Shown here in pieces: positions 1-6,941 of a DNA stretch of 32,083 nucleotides. A model generated the notes under the pieces. It made no database searches, was not told where the DNA came from, and saw only the letters and a program-made list of their open reading frames with translations. Positions within the stretch are counted from its first letter, which is position 1; each line of letters starts with the position of its first letter. The stretch is from positions 1 to 32,083 of the forward strand of contig JAHFAE010000027.1 of NCBI GenBank assembly GCA_023250675.1, in the 5' to 3' direction. The position numbers and the translations under genes are program-made. This DNA comes from Oligoflexia bacterium (GTDB lineage: Bacteria > Bdellovibrionota > Bdellovibrionia > JABDDW01).

Positions 1-505
1 CCTCACTCGAAAATTCTATGGGGATATGACTTCGATATAAAACTTGCTTAGTATCTAGGAGGGGATCGCCATGGGCACCGAGAACTTCAGAAACTTCTCC
101 AGAAAAATCTCCTTCAGTATCTGGATAGTTTGTAATTTTTACTACAACAAGATCTCCGTCTTTTGCCCCTTTAATGTTTTCACGGGGAATCAAAAGTGGT
201 TGTCCCCAGCCCTTACTTTCATCAAGAATAATCCCGTCGCCACTTGTACTTGAACTTTGAAATTTCCCAACAACGGCTTGCAGTGCCCTTGAGATTATCT
301 TGACCACTTCTCCTGAGAATCGGCCATCCCCCTCGCGCTTACTTTTCACCTCGACTCGATCATCGGTCATCACGCCGGTCATAGTGTGACGCGGCAGATA
401 CACGTCTATTTGATCGGGATTGTCTGGAATCAAAAATCCAAATCCGTCTGCATTGCGCTTTACCCTGCCGCTGATGGTTTTACTGGAACCCTGCTGTTTT
501 CTCAT
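1..505 (-). CDS. rnr: Ribonuclease R, N-terminal part (cut by window edge)
   Basis: Reading the minus strand from the ATG at 505 gives an open frame of about 168 codons that runs off the left edge. It contains a cold-shock-like nucleic-acid-binding segment (GRVKRNADGFGFLIPD, near residues 13-28), then GDGRFSGEVVKIISRA and VVGKF, and a second small beta-barrel with VVVKITNYP and GEVSEVLG. This order is typical of the two N-terminal OB/cold-shock domains of RNase R, a processive 3'-5' exoribonuclease acting on structured RNA in the cytoplasm. The RNB catalytic and S1 domains lie outside the window. An in-frame TAA lies just upstream of the ATG, so 505 is the furthest start; no clear Shine-Dalgarno is visible. 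It is divergent from the Nudix gene with only 34 bp between them. Confidence 0.85.
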   Translation of the reverse strand, partial: MRKQQGSSKTISGRVKRNADGFGFLIPDNPDQIDVYLPRHTMTGVMTDDRVEVKSKREGDGRFSGEVVKIISRALQAVVGKFQSSSTSGDGIILDESKGWGQPLLIPRENIKGAKDGDLVVVKITNYPDTEGDFSGEVSEVLGAHGDPLLDTKQVLYRSHIPIEFSSE

Positions 506-539
506 GAAACTAGTTTAAAAGTTTGCTAAGGGGTTGTCC

Positions 540-1205
540 ATGGAAACTCTAAATGTAGCCGCTGCAGTAATTGAGCATAAATCTAAGTATTTGGTATTAA
601 AGCGAGCTCCCCATAAAGAAAACCCCCATCTCTGGGAGTTCCCGGGAGGGAAGATGGCCCCCGGGGAATCGGTTAAGGCATGTATTGAGAGGGAAATTCA
701 TGAAGAGTTAGGTATCAAAGCTACGGGAGAAAGGTTACTGGCTTCCTCACAGACCGTAGTTGGTGATAAAGCTTTAAGACTTTTTGCCATAGAAACCATT
801 TTAGATACGGAACCCCAAAGTGAAAATCTCAGAGACCATTCTGAGTGGCGCTGGGTCTCGTATTCTGAGTTGAGCCAATTACCCATGACCGTTCCTGACA
901 TGGGATTATTACATCAATTAGAAGGCAGTTCAGAAATGGAAATCAGTTTTATTAGCCCAATAAGTGTGGCCAAATTAAATGGAATCGTTTACGGACTCGT
1001 CGGTATTTTTGTCGGAACATTCATTATTGTAATGCCAAGATTTTTACCCTTTGGCGGGGCTCTGTCTCTCGTTTCTAAATTATTGATGGCTCTGATTGTT
1101 CCAATACTCTATTCTGGTTTCGGAGCTGCCCTTGGGTTCGTATTTGCAGCAGTATATAATATTTTGGCAGCAGTTTTTGGGGGTGTGAAAGTGAGGGCCA
1201 AATAA
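540..1205 (+). CDS. Nudix (MutT-like) hydrolase fused to a C-terminal membrane domain
   Basis: The first ~130 residues are a MutT-like Nudix hydrolase of the type that removes oxidised or non-canonical nucleoside triphosphates by pyrophosphohydrolysis. The box G-x5-E-x7-REIHEELGI is intact at about residues 37-59, after LWEFPGGK. The last ~90 residues are a different module starting MEISFISPISVAK, with at least two hydrophobic helices (GIVYGLVGIFVGTFIIVM and SLVSKLLMALIVPILYSG) and a glycine-rich end. Such small membrane proteins usually stand alone, so this is a fusion or a lost stop. An internal ATG at 936, with GAAGG upstream, could also restart translation. ATG 540 is chosen over TTG 534 because AAGGGG lies 6 nt before it. 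The stop overlaps the next gene's presumed start. Confidence 0.8.
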   Translation: METLNVAAAVIEHKSKYLVLKRAPHKENPHLWEFPGGKMAPGESVKACIEREIHEELGIKATGERLLASSQTVVGDKALRLFAIETILDTEPQSENLRDHSEWRWVSYSELSQLPMTVPDMGLLHQLEGSSEMEISFISPISVAKLNGIVYGLVGIFVGTFIIVMPRFLPFGGALSLVSKLLMALIVPILYSGFGAALGFVFAAVYNILAAVFGGVKVRAK

Positions 1206-1603
1206 ATCACTGGATTCTAAAATCAGAACCATCCATTTATTCTTTTGAAGATTTAATTAAAGATAAAAAAACCGTTTGGGATGGAATCAGAAATTACCAA
1301 GCAAGAAATTTCTTGCGAACAATGGCATTGGGAGACTTAGCCATTATCTATCATAGTGGAGATGCAAAATCTGCTGTCGGAGTTGCTAAAATTACAAAAG
1401 ATCCCTTTGATGAACCCGGGGCCGAGCCGGGATGGGTCGCCGTCGGAATTTCGGCGATGAGAGCTTTTAAAAGACCTGTTCCTCTCTCAATAATCAAATC
1501 AGACAAGATTTTACAATCTATTCTTTTAGTTCGTCATTCTCGAATTTCTGTGTCTCCAATTAAAAAAACCGAATTTGATCGAATATTAGAATTGAGTCAA
1601 TGA
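1202..1603 (+). CDS. EVE-domain protein, apparent ATA start
   Basis: The frame reads xNHWILKSEPSIYSFEDL, then VWDGIRNYQARNFLR, GDLAIIYHSG, VGVAKI and LLVRHSRISVSPI. This is the order of motifs in EVE/PUA-like proteins (about 135-155 aa), which bind modified bases in nucleic acids. The full match begins at codon 1202, which is ATA. The frame is open back to a TAA at 1157, and there is no ATG, GTG or TTG between 1160 and 1202. A TTG at 1313 would delete the first third of the domain. ATA 1202 overlaps the Nudix stop (sequence ATAA), and GAGGG at 1193-1197 could serve as ribosome site. Either a rare ATA start or an ATG-to-ATA mutation or sequencing error explains this. Predicted length is 133 aa. 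Product call is firm; start is tentative. Confidence 0.75.
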   Translation: MNHWILKSEPSIYSFEDLIKDKKTVWDGIRNYQARNFLRTMALGDLAIIYHSGDAKSAVGVAKITKDPFDEPGAEPGWVAVGISAMRAFKRPVPLSIIKSDKILQSILLVRHSRISVSPIKKTEFDRILELSQ

Positions 1604-1604
1604 T

Positions 1605-1625
1605 TTGATCTGGGCCTACGATCAA
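1605..1625. terminator. Possible bidirectional terminator between convergent genes
   Basis: TTGATC at 1605-1610 pairs with GATCAA at 1620-1625 around a 9-nt loop, in the 23-bp gap between the convergent EVE and membrane-protein genes. The stem is only 6 bp and the T tracts are poor, so it is a weak candidate supported mainly by position. Confidence 0.3.
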
Positions 1626-1626
1626 T

Positions 1627-3144
1627 TTAATGTTCAAGTATCCAACATGGTTCTGGATAGGGGAGCTGGACACCTGTGATTGCTCCATTCACGAAGAGGC
1701 TTTCCTTTTTTTTCACAATCCCATTGGGAGATTGCATTTTCCACTGAATTTCTTGCGTTTCTTGAACTTGACTTGGAGTCTTTCCAAAATCACTTCTGAA
1801 AGCTCTCACTTCTGAAACCAATGATAAACTTGCCGAAATAACGAGGAGGCTTCCTAATACTCTAGATTTTACTCGATTGAGAATGGGCAAAGCGGCAAGC
1901 CACCCCAAAGCCATGGCGGGATAGAGCCACCGAGATTGTTGGCTTGTCATCCACCAAACAAGCCAAAAAGAAAATGAGATGACTGGTAAAATTGGGACAT
2001 TTAGACTTTTGATCCAATCCGGAATTTGGAAAATCAAAAGTACAATCATTATAAGCCATCCAAGCCCTAGAGGATAATCCCACTCATTATTAACCCCCTT
2101 GCTTGGAACTGAAATTGCCCAAAGATGAATGAAAAAGGATTTTATTCCACGGCCCAATCCATAGGCGTCCCTGGTTTTCATATGACAATCACCACTGTTT
2201 CGAATTGCCTCCCCAGATTCGCTCTGACAACCCCCCAATTTGTTAAGGAGGCAATTTTTTATAGGTGAAAAAGGTGTTCCTGCTCGGTCTAGTGAAACAA
2301 ATGTGGATCGGGCTAGAAGCATACTTGAAAATATTCCAAAAAACAAAATCAGTTTTTTACTGCCTTTGATTGCCAAAAAGAGACGGTTTGGGTTTTGAAA
2401 ATATTCAATAAAAATAATAATTCCAGCAACTAGAAAAACCTGCCCGAGACTAAAACTCTTTGCTGTTGAAAACAGCGCTAAATTGAGAGCCATCCAAAAC
2501 AAACCAGTTTTTTTGACGTATCCATGTAGAAAAGCCAAAAGAAAACAAAGTTGGGTTAGATCAAATTGGGCTGTTCCAAGTTGAATCATAACCCCTTGAG
2601 TTGTGTAAAAGGCAAGGGCCGGAATATAGCTCAGATAAGTGTTTGGCAACAATGTTCGGCCTATATCGATCATGAGAATAAATCCAAATACCGCGGCTAA
2701 AACTTGGGGCAACTTGTTAAAGTTTTTGCCCATAAACCAAATGGGTGCGAATCCCCATTGGAGTGCCGAAGGCCAAAGATCCGCGGCAGACCATCGTAAG
2801 TGGTTAAAAGTCCCAGCCAAAAGATGTTGGCGTGCGAGACCCATGGAGTAATTGATGGCATCATACTCTTGAGGGTGGTGAGGGGGATAAAATCCTTGCC
2901 AAATTGAAATCAAAAACATTAATACGCATATGGCTAAAACTCCCCAAAACCAGATCGGGGCTTGGATTTTGGGAACTCGATACTTTTGTCTTACAACAAA
3001 TCGAGAGGCAACGACAAGGGCTACGATAAGGCTGAGCCCCAACGTTTTCTCATGGGGCCCTAAACAAACTGTAACTATGTATTCAACATAACCCAAAAGC
3101 CAAAGCAGTGTAATCCAATATGGCAAAATGGAATAGGCATTCAT
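1627..3144 (-). CDS. Polytopic membrane protein, GT-C glycosyltransferase-like
   Basis: A 505-aa protein with about ten hydrophobic segments. The first large non-hydrophobic loop holds HHPQEYDAINYSMG (about residues 90-103), an acidic motif in the position where GT-C glycosyltransferases carry their catalytic loop acid. The 620-aa protein at 6942-8804 has a comparable loop (HPQFDVDSLGYH), so the two may be distant relatives. A second loop near residues 290-330 is rich in Cys and charged residues. A role in transferring sugars from polyprenyl-phosphate donors at the periplasmic face is inferred from topology and from the glycan genes around it. The ATG start overlaps the TGA of the 31-aa ORF upstream (ATGA), indicating translational coupling. 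Exact family not recognised. Confidence 0.65.
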   Translation of the reverse strand: MNAYSILPYWITLLWLLGYVEYIVTVCLGPHEKTLGLSLIVALVVASRFVVRQKYRVPKIQAPIWFWGVLAICVLMFLISIWQGFYPPHHPQEYDAINYSMGLARQHLLAGTFNHLRWSAADLWPSALQWGFAPIWFMGKNFNKLPQVLAAVFGFILMIDIGRTLLPNTYLSYIPALAFYTTQGVMIQLGTAQFDLTQLCFLLAFLHGYVKKTGLFWMALNLALFSTAKSFSLGQVFLVAGIIIFIEYFQNPNRLFLAIKGSKKLILFFGIFSSMLLARSTFVSLDRAGTPFSPIKNCLLNKLGGCQSESGEAIRNSGDCHMKTRDAYGLGRGIKSFFIHLWAISVPSKGVNNEWDYPLGLGWLIMIVLLIFQIPDWIKSLNVPILPVISFSFWLVWWMTSQQSRWLYPAMALGWLAALPILNRVKSRVLGSLLVISASLSLVSEVRAFRSDFGKTPSQVQETQEIQWKMQSPNGIVKKKESLFVNGAITGVQLPYPEPCWILEH

Positions 3145-3236
3145 CGTTTCAAGAAACTACTTATCCTAGTTAAAATCCAAAGCGCGCCGATAACTATTAA
3201 AGTAAGATTTAACAGGAATTCATTTTTTTTTAACAT
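3141..3236 (-). CDS. 31-aa single-span membrane peptide (short ORF)
   Basis: The minus strand from ATG at 3236 encodes MLKKNEFLLNLTLIVIGALW plus 11 more residues ending SFLKR. It is one hydrophobic helix (residues 7-22) with basic residues at both ends, as in small bacterial membrane proteins. The stop overlaps the start of the 505-aa membrane protein (ATGA), and it lies 21 nt after the carbonic anhydrase stop. The tight coupling suggests a real small gene whose translation delivers ribosomes to the GT-C-like gene. Against it: no strong Shine-Dalgarno, and the start is followed by a run of nine A residues that could cause slippage. Function unknown. Confidence 0.5.
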   Translation of the reverse strand: MLKKNEFLLNLTLIVIGALWILTRISSFLKR

Positions 3237-3257
3237 CTCGAGCTGTGACCCATGCAG

Positions 3258-3914
3258 TTATTCAAGTCTCGACAAAATGCGATGGGCTTCTTCTTGGTCG
3301 ATGGGAACGAATTTGCCAAAGGTTTCTTCGTAAGCGTGGACATCGGCAGTTTTTAATTCGAACCACCAACCGTGAAGTCGCAAAGTTTTATTTTCGATTC
3401 GCTCTTTTACCATGGGATATGAACGGAGGTGTTCTAGTTGGTGCAAAACATTAAGTTGAGAAAGTCTATTGACTTTGGCAAGGCCAGTAAGATTTGAAGG
3501 TAGATTTTTTAGCGCTCCCTCACCATGGCGCAACCACGCTTTTAAATTAGATGCAGTGATATTGTCGCGACCATTGACGATGGCATGCATAGCTCCGCAA
3601 TCAGAATGACCACAGACGACGATGTCTGTGATCTTTAAGTTTAATAAAGCAAATTCGATGGCGGCTGCTTCTGATTCGTCGGCACTGGAATGGCCGTCTT
3701 TCTTGCAAACCGGAATGAGATTCCCAACATTTCTAACAACGAACAAGTCCCCGGGGTCTGTTGACGCAAACCAGTTGGGGGCTACTCGGCTATCTGAGCA
3801 GGTTATAAAGAGGGAGTCGGGAGATTGGCCTTGAGCCAAATTTGCAAATTTCTCTCTATAACCCGGAAGCACATTTTGTCGGAATTCGACAATCCCATTG
3901 ATCAATTTCTTCAT
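3258..3914 (-). CDS. can: Beta-class carbonic anhydrase
   Basis: A 218-aa enzyme for reversible hydration of CO2 to bicarbonate in the cytoplasm. The zinc-site motifs are present: ITCSDSRVAP with Cys39, Asp41 and Arg43, and VVCGHSDCGAMHA with His103 and Cys106, giving the Cys-His-Cys zinc set plus the Asp-Arg pair. RNVGNLIP and the C-terminal LHGWWFEL also match the family, and length is normal. ATG 3914 follows AAAGGGTCT. It sits downstream of a secreted-protein gene and just ahead of the 31-aa ORF and the GT-C-like gene; no functional link with glycan synthesis is evident. A small hairpin lies just upstream of the start. Confidence 0.93.
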   Translation of the reverse strand: MKKLINGIVEFRQNVLPGYREKFANLAQGQSPDSLFITCSDSRVAPNWFASTDPGDLFVVRNVGNLIPVCKKDGHSSADESEAAAIEFALLNLKITDIVVCGHSDCGAMHAIVNGRDNITASNLKAWLRHGEGALKNLPSNLTGLAKVNRLSQLNVLHQLEHLRSYPMVKERIENKTLRLHGWWFELKTADVHAYEETFGKFVPIDQEEAHRILSRLE

Positions 3915-3930
3915 AGACCCTTTTTATAGT

Positions 3931-3954
3931 TGATCCCGTCGCGAGGGTCAACTT
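3931..3954 (-). other. Hairpin in the carbonic anhydrase leader
   Basis: On the minus strand GTTGACCC and GGG(A)TCAAC form an 8-bp stem with one bulged A around a 7-nt loop, between the secreted-protein stop at 3977 and the carbonic anhydrase start at 3914. No T tract follows on either strand, so it is not a standard intrinsic terminator. It may be a leader structure or chance. Confidence 0.3.
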
Positions 3955-3976
3955 GCAGGTTTCTAGAAAAACTCTG

Positions 3977-4441
3977 TTACTGTTTTACGGCCACCCAAGA
4001 TGCTACAAATCCAGCTTGCGCAGTACCACCTGAGTGAGGTGCAGATCGAATAACTGACCCCAAGAGAGTGGGGCGTTGGTTTACTCCATTTGGCCATTTC
4101 AAAGAGAGGTGAGATTCATAATCATAAGCCCAATCCCGATTGCTTCTTGAAATGCCGATACCATGAATCATCAAGTGAACAATTTGCCCATCATTGATTT
4201 TGCCCGTCAGCGCCATCTGGAATGTGGGGCCAAAATCAAGGCTGCCTTTGAGATCTCCATTCTCAATACTTTCTATTGTCATGATGCCTACTCCAAAGCG
4301 TAAAATGTTGAAATCAGTATTTGGGTTTGGGTCATTGATAAGACTTCTGTAGGTCCATCGACCGATTAAAACAGATAAATCTGAAGAAAAAGCAGCGGGA
4401 TGACTTAAACATATTATTGTAAAGAAAAGAAATTTAATCAT
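3977..4441 (-). CDS. Secreted protein of unknown function, small beta-rich
   Basis: A 154-aa protein beginning MIKFLFFTIICLSHPAAFSS, a clear Sec signal peptide with likely cleavage after AFS. The mature part starts LIGRWTYRS and shows alternating hydrophobic strands (FGVGIMTIES, FQMALTGKI, IVHLMIHGIG), followed by SLKWPNGVNQRPTLLGSVIR and a C-terminal AGFVASWVAVKQ. The pattern suggests a small beta-barrel or lipocalin/avidin-like fold, but I cannot assign a family. ATG 4441 is chosen over the upstream ATG at 4456 because GGAGGAG lies 6 nt before it; in the longer reading that Shine-Dalgarno would itself be coding. It lies between the trefoil lipoprotein and carbonic anhydrase on the same strand. 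Confidence 0.7.
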   Translation of the reverse strand: MIKFLFFTIICLSHPAAFSSDLSVLIGRWTYRSLINDPNPNTDFNILRFGVGIMTIESIENGDLKGSLDFGPTFQMALTGKINDGQIVHLMIHGIGISRSNRDWAYDYESHLSLKWPNGVNQRPTLLGSVIRSAPHSGGTAQAGFVASWVAVKQ

Positions 4442-4587
4442 AAGGCTCTCCTCCATTTAGTTATTAGATGCTAAAGCCTCTTAACTCGAACTACGGTTTG
4501 GCTCTGCACTTCTAAGTTTAAGGGATTGCGCTTGAACCTAAAAATAGGTTAACGTTATGGATACAATAGGAATTTGTAATGGCCTTT

Positions 4588-6615
4588 TTATTTTAAAACG
4601 GTCCATTTTTCCCAAACGCCTGCATTAGTTCGGTCGGCTTTAAGAGCTCCCCCTCCTCCAAATTCAGCACTCAAGAAGTCATTGTTTGAAGTCTGAATGG
4701 TGACGGTATCGCCATTTTCGATGATGCCTTCGCCATTGACTTTGATAAGCCTAAATGTCTCCCAGGAATTTGCAGCATTGCGATTGGCATTGACGATGCT
4801 GCCTCCTCCGCCTTCGGCAGATAAATACTGGCCGTTTGAAGCAGCTAAATTGATATAATCTCCGTTTTCAAGGGATCCACCGTTAAGATCGTAATAGTCA
4901 AAGGTTTCCCAAAGGCCAGCTGATGGTCGTTTTGCATTAACAAACGTTCCGCCGCCAAACTCGGCATTTATAAAACTGCCGCTACTGCTTTTAAAACTTA
5001 TTTTGCCATCTGGTTTGGGAGTTGGGGGAGGAGGACGAGCTTCGGTAAAACCAATAATCCAGTTGTTACAATTATCTTGCGTTTTCGATGTTGCCTTTAC
5101 TTTGCCCGAGTTGGCACAGAGGTAGTATCCATTAGTGGTTTGAATAGTAACTATATCGCCGGCTTCAATGGTCGAATCGTTTCTATTCACTTTTGTAACT
5201 GTAAACTCTTCCCAAGACTTTGCCTCGACACGGTCGGCATTGAGCACACTGCCGCCACCTAATTCGGCTGTCAGATATTTCCCATTACTTGCTTGAAGAT
5301 TTATTTTGTCACCACTTACAAAAGCTCCACCAGCCAGATCGCTCAAATAAAAGGTTTCCCAGGGACCAGCTGAGTCACGGTCAGCATTGACGATTCCTCC
5401 ACCCCCTTCTTCTGCTACCATAAAATCGTCATTTATACTTTTTAAGGTAATTGCGTTGGGTCTGAATGAAAAATGTATTTCCCAAAAAGAATCCCCGCCA
5501 TTAAATAGGCGAGCCTTTTCCCCGGCGGTTTTGTCTGTTCCAACGCCTGGTTCAAGGCCAACAACCATGGGATACCAACCTGGAAAAAGCCCTTGTGAGG
5601 GTCCTTCAATTTTTTCTGGCTTTGACCAGCCCGCGGCATTGCCGATGTCTTTATTGTAAGCGATGTAATAGTAGCCGTCAGAGTTGTAAAACATGGCGTT
5701 GCCGCTATGATTCATAACCATGACCCAAAGTTTCAAGAAAGTATTCCAGTGAATGGATGGACCCCAAAACATGCTCGCATTTGTTTCAGATTGAGAAGTG
5801 GTTGCGGGATAAATAGGAGTAGAAACACCGCCAAGACCTGGTTCAGAAAACTCTCCGTTAAAATATTTTTGAAATTTGCCGGATGGGTTATTTCTTTCAC
5901 TCCAATCCATTCGAGCAACCGAAATTCCTTGTTCACCCAACTCACCACCGTAGGTTCCATAATAGACATAGAGGTATTTTTTTTCTGGATCTAAAACCAG
6001 ATTGGGGTCACCAACGCCATCGGCAAATCCAGGTGGCCCCTCAAGTTGAGCGTACTCCGCAGCATAGTGGTCGCAATCAATTCGCTTATTTCTTGTCGTA
6101 ACGATAGGTCCCATATCATACCAAGATCGGCCACCGTCTGTGGATTTTGCGGCGCCAATTCGAGGTTGAACAAGATTAGTTCCAGGGCAAACGTGGACGA
6201 ATTCCATATGGTAAATGCTGAAAAGATCTCCATTGTCATCTTGAATAATTGCTTCGGTCCAACGGCCTGAGAGGCTAAAACTATTAAATTGAATTGGCCC
6301 CTGTCGTTGAAGGTGAAAAAGGTCAGCGCCGCTAGATAAAGACCCGCCGTTTTCAGCACTAATAATATTAAATTTTCCATTGGCCCAAAATGAAGGGCTA
6401 TTTGAATCAACATTATAAGGTAAGCTAAACTGTGAAGTTCTAAATACGGTGGCGTGAGGTATAAGACCTTTGGCGTCTGTAGCTTGGTTTCGTTTTCCTA
6501 ATCCGCTATTTTCGGCGGAGGGAGACTGGGATTCACCACCCAGCCATTTAGAATGGCAACCTGAAATTAAAGTAACTAAGACTAGAACCAAGCTCATTTT
6601 TGATTTGGGATTCAT
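4588..6615 (-). CDS. Lipoprotein with propeller-like glycosidase fold and two fascin-type beta-trefoils
   Basis: A 675-aa secreted lipoprotein. MNPKSKMSLVLVLVTLISGC is a signal peptide with lipobox ISGC (Cys20); His-Ser after the Cys suggests outer-membrane sorting. Residues ~80-385 look like a beta-propeller of the glycosidase/sialidase type: STDGGRSW (158-165) is an Asp-box, with GDPNLVLDP, LYVYYGTYGG and SVARMDW nearby. Residues ~388-524 and ~539-675 each contain three repeats of the form NG-YL-AE-GGG-xxNADR-x6-WE-F, i.e. two predicted fascin-like beta-trefoils joined by the proline linker RPPPPTPKPDG. Trefoils of this sort usually bind carbohydrate or protein. The start is ATG 6615, preceded by GAGGGAGGG; the 39-codon upstream extension does not look coding. 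Substrate is unknown; enzymatic activity is not shown. Confidence 0.75.
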   Translation of the reverse strand: MNPKSKMSLVLVLVTLISGCHSKWLGGESQSPSAENSGLGKRNQATDAKGLIPHATVFRTSQFSLPYNVDSNSPSFWANGKFNIISAENGGSLSSGADLFHLQRQGPIQFNSFSLSGRWTEAIIQDDNGDLFSIYHMEFVHVCPGTNLVQPRIGAAKSTDGGRSWYDMGPIVTTRNKRIDCDHYAAEYAQLEGPPGFADGVGDPNLVLDPEKKYLYVYYGTYGGELGEQGISVARMDWSERNNPSGKFQKYFNGEFSEPGLGGVSTPIYPATTSQSETNASMFWGPSIHWNTFLKLWVMVMNHSGNAMFYNSDGYYYIAYNKDIGNAAGWSKPEKIEGPSQGLFPGWYPMVVGLEPGVGTDKTAGEKARLFNGGDSFWEIHFSFRPNAITLKSINDDFMVAEEGGGGIVNADRDSAGPWETFYLSDLAGGAFVSGDKINLQASNGKYLTAELGGGSVLNADRVEAKSWEEFTVTKVNRNDSTIEAGDIVTIQTTNGYYLCANSGKVKATSKTQDNCNNWIIGFTEARPPPPTPKPDGKISFKSSSGSFINAEFGGGTFVNAKRPSAGLWETFDYYDLNGGSLENGDYINLAASNGQYLSAEGGGGSIVNANRNAANSWETFRLIKVNGEGIIENGDTVTIQTSNNDFLSAEFGGGGALKADRTNAGVWEKWTVLK

Positions 6616-6941
6616 TGTTTCCCTCCCTCTATGAATATTCAAATTGCAACCGTGCCAAGGGGTAAACGGTGTTAGGTTGGATCTAAAAAACAAACTAGCT
6701 AAAAGTGCGCTGAAGGACCGACAGTTGACCAAGAATTGAACAAAAATATTTGAAATGGAGCATATTATAAGTATTTGATTTTACTAAGCTAAATACTAGT
6801 ATCCAGCGGGAGAGTTGCCTCTTATATTAGTAGATTCTCGGTCGGAACAAATGGATTCTCGTTTTGAGCAGGGTCAATTTGCTGTCGGAATCAAGGTGTA
6901 CGGCCATAATTAAAAAAGGAGTATTAGGCCGATTAATCCTT
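6616..6941. other. Intergenic region carrying the lipoprotein leader
   Basis: About 326 bp without a convincing gene, between the lipoprotein start and the stop of the 620-aa membrane protein. Frames crossing it on the plus strand have no recognisable content. It contains the promoter candidate at 6764-6792 and an AT-rich leader of roughly 140 nt ending in GAGGGAGGG before ATG 6615. Confidence 0.5.
6764..6792 (-). promoter_or_regulatory. Sigma70-type promoter candidate for the lipoprotein gene
   Basis: On the minus strand TATAAT (6769-6764) is a perfect -10 hexamer in an AT-rich setting. The matching -35 with a 17-bp spacer is TTAGCT, which is weak. Transcription from here would give a leader of about 140 nt before the lipoprotein ATG. 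Confidence 0.4.

Noticed and set aside
4534-4549. Hairpin AACCTA-AAAA-TAGGTT upstream of the secreted-protein gene
   Set aside because: A 6-bp mostly A-T stem without a T tract in an AT-rich gap; not convincing as terminator or operator.
5991-6413. 140-aa minus-strand frame inside the lipoprotein gene
   Set aside because: It is an alternative frame of the lipoprotein gene, whose own frame has a signal peptide, Asp-box and repeats.
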